Of a stretch of DNA of 26,836 bases, positions 23,074-26,836 are shown one piece after another. How positions within the stretch are numbered: the first letter of the stretch is position 1; each line of letters starts with the position of its first letter. The translations under genes were made by a program, and so were the position numbers. The DNA comes from Cyanobacteria bacterium UBA791 (GTDB taxonomy: Bacteria > Cyanobacteriota > Vampirovibrionia > Gastranaerophilales > Gastranaerophilaceae), in contig DBIX01000018.1 of NCBI GenBank assembly GCA_002297005.1, positions 1-26,836 on the forward strand. Reading direction: 5' to 3'. The notes beneath the pieces were generated by a model. It did no database searches and was not told the origin of the DNA. It saw only the letters and a program-made list of their open reading frames with translations.

Positions 23074-24096
23074 TTAATAACTAAATCTTAGTAAATCTTG
23101 GTTCCAAGATATTAAAAATTTTATAGTGCCATCTATAAGATAAACTCCTTTAATAATAATCGAGTTAAAATTAGTTATAGGAGTAAAATCGTCTCCAGGA
23201 ATAGGTTTTATAATTTGAGTATATCTTTGAGGAACTTCTGTAGCATTTTTTGTTTTACTTCCTCCTGTAAATAACCATCTGCCGTCAGATATCTTTGAAA
23301 TTCCCGCATTTACGGGTGAATATTTAAGTTGAGTTCTTTTTCTAATAAAAGTAAGAAAGTCTGAAAATACTTCTTTACATTTTTCTTGGTATTTTTCACC
23401 ATAACCTTTATCGCAAACATAAAGGTCAACTTGCCCCTCGTCTTTTAAAATTTTAAAATCACGTTTTTCAAGTTTTTTCTTATTTACGAATCTTTCTTTA
23501 TCAATAACTGCAGGGTTATTTTCAGGATTAGTTATAATATCAACATTCACAAGAGATTTTAAATTATCTTTTTGTACAGTTACAGGCAATTCTTCAAATT
23601 GTTTTGTAATTGTGTTAAATACGACGTCATTTTTGCAACGTGATTTTTCAGAAATAATAACCCTGTTATCTGAATCTAAATAAACATCAGGGTTAAAATA
23701 TGCACATTTAGTTTTTTCAAGTTTTATAAATTTATTTTTTATTGGATTATATAATTCAGGGTAATATTGAACATCATATTTAGCATTCTTTTTATCCTCA
23801 CCACCAATAATTAGAACTGTCCCATCGTTCAATGTTGCTTGAATGTGATTAAATCTTGGATAATTTAAATTTGGACCTTTTTTAACTTCATAGAAACCAT
23901 TTTTGTAAGCAATGAACGTAGGTATTTCTATAATTGCGTGAATAATAAGAACAGCAAAAAACAAAAGTACAGGCAGAATAACAACTAAGCAAGATGGCGT
24001 TTGCCATACTGTTTTTAGGTTATTTGTTTTCTTTGTTTTTAGATAGTAATCTGTTAATTTGTTCTCATCATTTTCCATTTTTAAATAATCTTTCAT
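23074..24096 (-). CDS. Membrane-anchored kelch-like protein, third paralogue
   Basis: 340 residues: a short cytoplasmic N-terminus, a membrane helix (about 35-57), then an extracytoplasmic domain. It opens with KKGPNLNYPRFNHIQATLND and GTVLIIGGED, a kelch-type strand pair ending in Gly-Gly. YYPELYNPIKNKFIKLEKTK and DNRVIISE follow, and the C-terminus closes with SDGRWLFTGGSK and RYTQII. Only the first and last kelch-like blades are clear; the middle is divergent. Function is unknown; kelch blades usually bind proteins or glycans. The annotated ATG at 24096 overlaps the upstream paralogue by 29 bp. The ATG at 24078 (residue 7) would reduce this to 11 bp. Neither has a strong RBS, so coupled translation is likely. 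Confidence 0.75.
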   Translation of the reverse strand: MKDYLKMENDENKLTDYYLKTKKTNNLKTVWQTPSCLVVILPVLLFFAVLIIHAIIEIPTFIAYKNGFYEVKKGPNLNYPRFNHIQATLNDGTVLIIGGEDKKNAKYDVQYYPELYNPIKNKFIKLEKTKCAYFNPDVYLDSDNRVIISEKSRCKNDVVFNTITKQFEELPVTVQKDNLKSLVNVDIITNPENNPAVIDKERFVNKKKLEKRDFKILKDEGQVDLYVCDKGYGEKYQEKCKEVFSDFLTFIRKRTQLKYSPVNAGISKISDGRWLFTGGSKTKNATEVPQRYTQIIKPIPGDDFTPITNFNSIIIKGVYLIDGTIKFLISWNQDLLRFSY

Positions 24097-25075
24097 TTTT
24101 CATAAGTATTTGTGTATGTTTATGAGGTATATCAACTCCCATTTTTTCGCTTGAACTTCCACCTGTAATTAGATATTTATCTTCACCAATTTTAGATATT
24201 GCCGAATTTAAGATTGAATGTTCAAACATTGCTGCTAATGGATAGTTTTCTGTATATCTTCCGTACATTCTATTTTCAAACGGTAATTGACAAGATTCTT
24301 GAAGAGCAAAGCCACTACCTTTATCACACATAACAATATTACTTTGTATGCGTTCTCCTGTGCGAGGAGATGTAAAAAATATTGGTACTGCTCTAAGTTT
24401 ATCAGCATCTATATGGTACATAACCATTTTAGAAAAATCATTTATTTTTTCAAAATCTCTTTTATTTTTCTTCAATGTATTAATATCAAAGTAAGTAGAT
24501 TTTTTGTTTGAGAATTTCGAATTTGTGCTTATTCTTGTATCCTCGATAGGTTTATCCTCAACGATTTCGAAGTCCTTTGTTTCAGGATTAAACGCAAAGA
24601 CATTTTTGCAGGTATCTTCAGAAATTATCACTCTGCCTTTTGTATCCTTAAATATTTTAGGACTATGGTATGAACATTCTGTCTTTTTAAGCTTAACGAA
24701 CTTGTTTTTTTTAGCGATATATAATTCAGGCTGACGTTGAACCTTTTCCCCCACACCGCCAATAACCAAAACATTACCATCATCAAGTGTAACTTGAGAG
24801 TGGTTATATCTTGCATAATGCATGTTTGGACCGTTCTTTATTGTAATTATTTCATTTCTTGTCATGATATAACTTAAGATAAAGTGTGTTTCTTCATTTA
24901 ATTTATATAGAAATGCAATTAATATTACAAAAAAGATAATAATGCTTAAGCAACCTTTAAATAGACAGCCCTTTTTCTTCTTATTAGTCTTATCTATATT
25001 TTGTTCATTAGTTTTTCTTTTATCAAAAAAGTTTTTTATTCTTTTTATTAAACAAATTATTTTTATTCTATCCAT
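24068..25075 (-). CDS. Membrane-anchored kelch-like protein, second paralogue
   Basis: About 335 residues with the same plan as its two neighbours: a Lys-rich N-terminus, a membrane helix (about 45-62), then IKNGPNMHYARYNHSQVTLD and GNVLVIGGVG, PELYIAKKNKFVKLKKTE, GRVIISED, and finally KIGEDKYLITGGSS and KHTQIL. Paired cysteines in the extracytoplasmic part (ECSYHS, DTCKN, MCDKGSGFALQESC) suggest disulfides; several are shared with the third paralogue. The frame can begin with TTG at 25081, but ATG at 25075 is preferred because AGAAAG lies 6 nt before it. It begins a few bases after the stop of the first paralogue, so the three form one operon. Confidence 0.75.
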   Translation of the reverse strand: MDRIKIICLIKRIKNFFDKRKTNEQNIDKTNKKKKGCLFKGCLSIIIFFVILIAFLYKLNEETHFILSYIMTRNEIITIKNGPNMHYARYNHSQVTLDDGNVLVIGGVGEKVQRQPELYIAKKNKFVKLKKTECSYHSPKIFKDTKGRVIISEDTCKNVFAFNPETKDFEIVEDKPIEDTRISTNSKFSNKKSTYFDINTLKKNKRDFEKINDFSKMVMYHIDADKLRAVPIFFTSPRTGERIQSNIVMCDKGSGFALQESCQLPFENRMYGRYTENYPLAAMFEHSILNSAISKIGEDKYLITGGSSSEKMGVDIPHKHTQILMKNERLFKNGK

Positions 25076-25085
25076 GTTCAACTTT

Positions 25086-26333
25086 CTATTTTTTATTCTT
25101 TACAACTAAAATTTGAGTATGTTTACAGTGTTTATTAAGCATATTATTGTTAAGATAGCCAGTAAAAAGCCATTTATTATCTTGAAATTTTGAAAATTCT
25201 GAGTATGATGGCGGAAATTTAAAAATAGGACCATCTGTTATTTTTCCAGTTTCTATATCATATATAAATGTCCGTGTACAACTTTTATTTGCACTACCTT
25301 CTTTAAGACAGAAAACTAATATTTTCGTATTTGAAATCTGCAAATAATTCAATCTATCAAGCTCTTTCTTAAAATAATAGTTTGAATATTCTTGTAATTT
25401 TGAAAGCATTTGCTTATTTTTATCTATTAAACTTTTATCTGCCTCTATAATAATATTTTTATCATTTTTAAAAATATACGTTGTCGAAGGACAAACTATT
25501 ACAATATCACCATTGTTAGTTTTATAACTTAAAATATAATCTCCATATCTAATCAATTTAAGGTTTTCCAGTAATATAACTTTTGATTCTTTCGGAATAT
25601 GCAAAAACAACCTATAATCTTCATTGTTTCCAAAAGTTAAAAATTTATCATCGTTGAGTTTTAACATATACGGTGCATTATAAACATAATTCTTGTCGAA
25701 ATTATATTTTGTCAAAGTTTCAAATTTTTTATTTTTTTTGTTAAAAACCAAATTTATATCATAATTCTTATGATCTTTAATCAATATATTATCTTTAGAA
25801 TCTTTTATAACATAAGGTTCTATTAAATTTTGATTTAAATCCGCTAACGGTATAAATTTATTTTTTTTAGTATCGTATAATTCTGGAGTATATACTACAG
25901 CATTGTTAAAATTTTTATGTTTAAAAAAATAAATCAAATTAGTTGTCCAGCATAAAGGAGAAATCGGAGAGCATCTTCTTCTTGTTATCCCATCTCCTCC
26001 AACAATTAAGATATATCTATTGTCAAAAATTTCACTCTGAGCATGTGAACTATGTCTGTAATAATTTAAATCTGGACCTTGAATAATACAAATATCCTTA
26101 CCTTTGCATGCCTTATAATTATTCCAAGACATATTTAAAGATGCATAGGTTTTTGAAACAACCATATAGCATAGCACTAGAACTAAAAATCGTCTTAAAA
26201 ATAACCATATTTGTTCAGGTTTTAAAATTCTTGTATCTGAATAAAATTCATCAGGAGTGTACTCAATATCTTTTCCCCATAAAAATTTAAAAATCTTTAT
26301 TATAAATTCCCATATCTGTTTCAATATACCCAA
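25086..26333 (-). CDS. Membrane-anchored kelch-like protein, first paralogue
   Basis: The longest of the three, 415 residues. A membrane helix lies at about 44-62. IQGPDLNYYRHSSHAQSEIF and RYILIVGGDG form the kelch-like opening. An insertion of about 25 residues (Cys- and Phe-rich) separates it from YTPELYDTKKNKFIPL. The end reads KFQDNKWLFTGYLN and KHTQILVV. The final GG is GY here, so the last blade is weaker. The start is TTG at 26333, decided by AAAGGAG 5 nt upstream. It is first in the operon, behind a near-consensus promoter. Low GC and Asn/Lys richness are stronger than in the housekeeping genes, which may indicate fast evolution. Function unknown. Confidence 0.72.
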   Translation of the reverse strand: MGILKQIWEFIIKIFKFLWGKDIEYTPDEFYSDTRILKPEQIWLFLRRFLVLVLCYMVVSKTYASLNMSWNNYKACKGKDICIIQGPDLNYYRHSSHAQSEIFDNRYILIVGGDGITRRRCSPISPLCWTTNLIYFFKHKNFNNAVVYTPELYDTKKNKFIPLADLNQNLIEPYVIKDSKDNILIKDHKNYDINLVFNKKNKKFETLTKYNFDKNYVYNAPYMLKLNDDKFLTFGNNEDYRLFLHIPKESKVILLENLKLIRYGDYILSYKTNNGDIVIVCPSTTYIFKNDKNIIIEADKSLIDKNKQMLSKLQEYSNYYFKKELDRLNYLQISNTKILVFCLKEGSANKSCTRTFIYDIETGKITDGPIFKFPPSYSEFSKFQDNKWLFTGYLNNNMLNKHCKHTQILVVKNKK

Positions 26334-26367
26334 AGCTACTCCTTTTTAGCAAATGTAATGTTTTTCA

Positions 26368-26396
26368 ATTATACAAATATTTTCCTCTTTTTACAA
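26368..26396 (-). promoter_or_regulatory. Near-consensus promoter of the kelch-like operon
   Basis: On the minus strand TTGTAA (26396-26391) and TATAAT (26373-26368) are 17 bp apart. The predicted start near 26361 gives a leader of about 28 nt that contains the AAAGGAG RBS of the TTG-started first gene. Confidence 0.75.
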
Positions 26397-26463
26397 CGCT
26401 ATATTAAGAGTTATAACTAAATTTTTAACCCAAATATATCAGACTGAATTGTTTTTCGTTAGT

Positions 26464-26500
26464 AGGATGTCTTTCATGTCATCCTGAAGCGAGCTTGGTG
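26464..26500. repeat. REP-like GTCATCCTGAAGCGAGC fragment with hairpin
   Basis: AGGATG (26464-26469) and CATCCT (26480-26485) form a stem around a 10-nt loop. The sequence continues with GAAGCGAGC, the same type of intergenic GTCATCCTGA element often seen in Gram-negative genomes (general knowledge; not searched). Confidence 0.45.
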
Positions 26501-26569
26501 AATTACAAATTGGTTTAGTATATTCAGGATCTGACCAATGGGGAATGGATAAATTCCACGTTGTATTTA

Positions 26570-26724
26570 TTTTGGTTTGCCACGTCACTACGTTTTTCCG
26601 CCTGTGCAATCAAAGATTGCTACGCTTCGCAACGGCGGTTTCGTCGTGTTGCTCTGCATGTCTTTGCCGTTGCAAAGCCAACACCAGCAACACCGGCTCA
26701 CGCAATTCCTCGCAAAGACATGCT
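26570..26724. repeat. GC-rich noncoding palindromic island
   Basis: Base composition jumps to about half G+C, against roughly 30% around it. Nested inverted repeats are present: GCAATC-AAA-GATTGC (26606-26620) and the 12-bp pair GCATGTCTTTGC/GCAAAGACATGC (26656-26667, 26712-26723) around a 44-nt centre. The wording (CACGTCACTACG, TTGCTACGCTTCGCAACG) fits dispersed intergenic repeats. Open frames of 60-77 codons occur on the plus strand in all three frames, but none has an RBS or a recognisable protein. Confidence 0.65.
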
Positions 26725-26730
26725 TTGTTC

Positions 26731-26836
26731 CCTCTCCCACTTGTGGGAGAGGGTTAGTGTGAGGGCAAAAAGAAAACCCCTCAAATTTCTTTGAAGGGTG
26801 TTTTTAAATTTTTAAGATTTTAATCAATGTAGGTTG
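26731..26836 (-). repeat. 106-bp dispersed repeat, right copy (inverted)
   Basis: Reverse complement of the left copy at 96-201, about 95% identical by eye over the full 106 bp. It contains the same CCTCTCCCAC palindrome (26731-26752) and terminator stem. It stops exactly at the window edge in GTAGGTTG, the sequence that on the left side continues into the TTGGGCA hairpin. Confidence 0.85.
26777..26815 (+). terminator. Terminator-like stem in the right repeat
   Basis: CCCCTCAAA (26777-26785) and TTTGAAGGG (26790-26798) pair around TTTC with one mismatch. TGTTTTTAAATTTTT follows on the plus strand, and on the minus strand TTTTCTTTTT follows, so it can act in both directions. Confidence 0.6.

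Noticed and set aside
23022..26481. Shared 11-mer CTTTCATGTCA at 23022-23032 and 26471-26481 flanking the kelch-like operon
   Set aside because: Too short and the surrounding bases do not align, so it is not supported as direct repeats or attachment sites.
26545..26794. Open frames of 60-77 codons on the plus strand in three frames
   Set aside because: They lie wholly in GC-rich palindromic repeats, lack ribosome-binding sites and give no recognisable protein. Low stop frequency follows from the base composition.
96..26836. A 26-kb composite transposon bounded by inverted repeats
   Set aside because: The interior is core housekeeping and envelope genes, there is no transposase or integrase, and the repeat is REP/terminator-like. 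Contig breakage in a multi-copy repeat explains it better.

Overview
AT-rich, gene-dense bacterial DNA with a Gram-negative envelope programme: lpxK, two MlaE-type permeases with MlaF and MCE (MlaD-like) partners, and lipid-linked-sugar type glycosyltransferases. The glutamate-cysteine ligase is of the GCS2 (cyanobacterial/plant/alphaproteobacterial) type. With the low GC and the EF-hand, TPR and kelch-like envelope proteins, this suggests a gut-type non-photosynthetic cyanobacterial relative (Gastranaerophilales/Vampirovibrionia). That placement is an inference, not proven by any marker here. Both ends of the window lie in the same dispersed repeat, inverted, so the window is probably a whole assembly contig that broke in repeats.

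Layout. 1-305: terminator/palindrome repeat cluster and a structured hairpin. 306-1972 (minus): ksgA-ispE, translationally coupled. 2081-8010 (plus): gshA, mlaE, mlaF, mlaD, lpxK, nth, tightly packed, with an apparent extra promoter in front of mlaE. 8079-10555 (plus): a large exported TPR protein and a small lipoprotein. 10552-13141: a divergent pair made of a GT39/ArnT-like integral-membrane glycosyltransferase (minus) and a DPM1-like GT2 (plus), sharing a 28-bp promoter region. 13142-14485 (minus): a papain/C39-like putative cysteine peptidase. 14563-15561 (plus): a stand-alone TOPRIM (OLD-like) protein. 15558-18040 (minus): an operon of metallophosphoesterase, MBL-fold hydrolase and small TPR protein. 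18123-19661 (minus): a membrane GT2 with a C-terminal cysteine cluster. 19800-21441 (plus): ilvE overlapping a second mlaE paralogue. 21442-21990 (minus): an EF-hand protein. 22133-22309 (plus): a 58-residue ferredoxin behind an 18-bp perfect palindrome. 22311-22685 (minus): a LuxR-type HTH protein. 23074-26333 (minus): three tandem paralogous membrane-anchored kelch-like proteins behind a very good sigma-70 promoter. 26334-26836: promoter plus repeat DNA.

The strongest architectural signals are these. (i) All five convergent gene pairs abut or overlap at their stop codons, with no room for a terminator. (ii) Several genes without a Shine-Dalgarno sequence have a -10 box only 6-12 nt before the ATG, suggesting leaderless or nearly leaderless mRNAs. 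(iii) A 106-bp terminator-bearing repeat sits inverted at the two ends. (iv) Several proteins of unrecognised function occur: the peptidase-like protein, TOPRIM-only protein, kelch triplet, EF-hand protein and Cys-cluster glycosyltransferase. No tRNA, rRNA, CRISPR array, integrase or transposase was seen.
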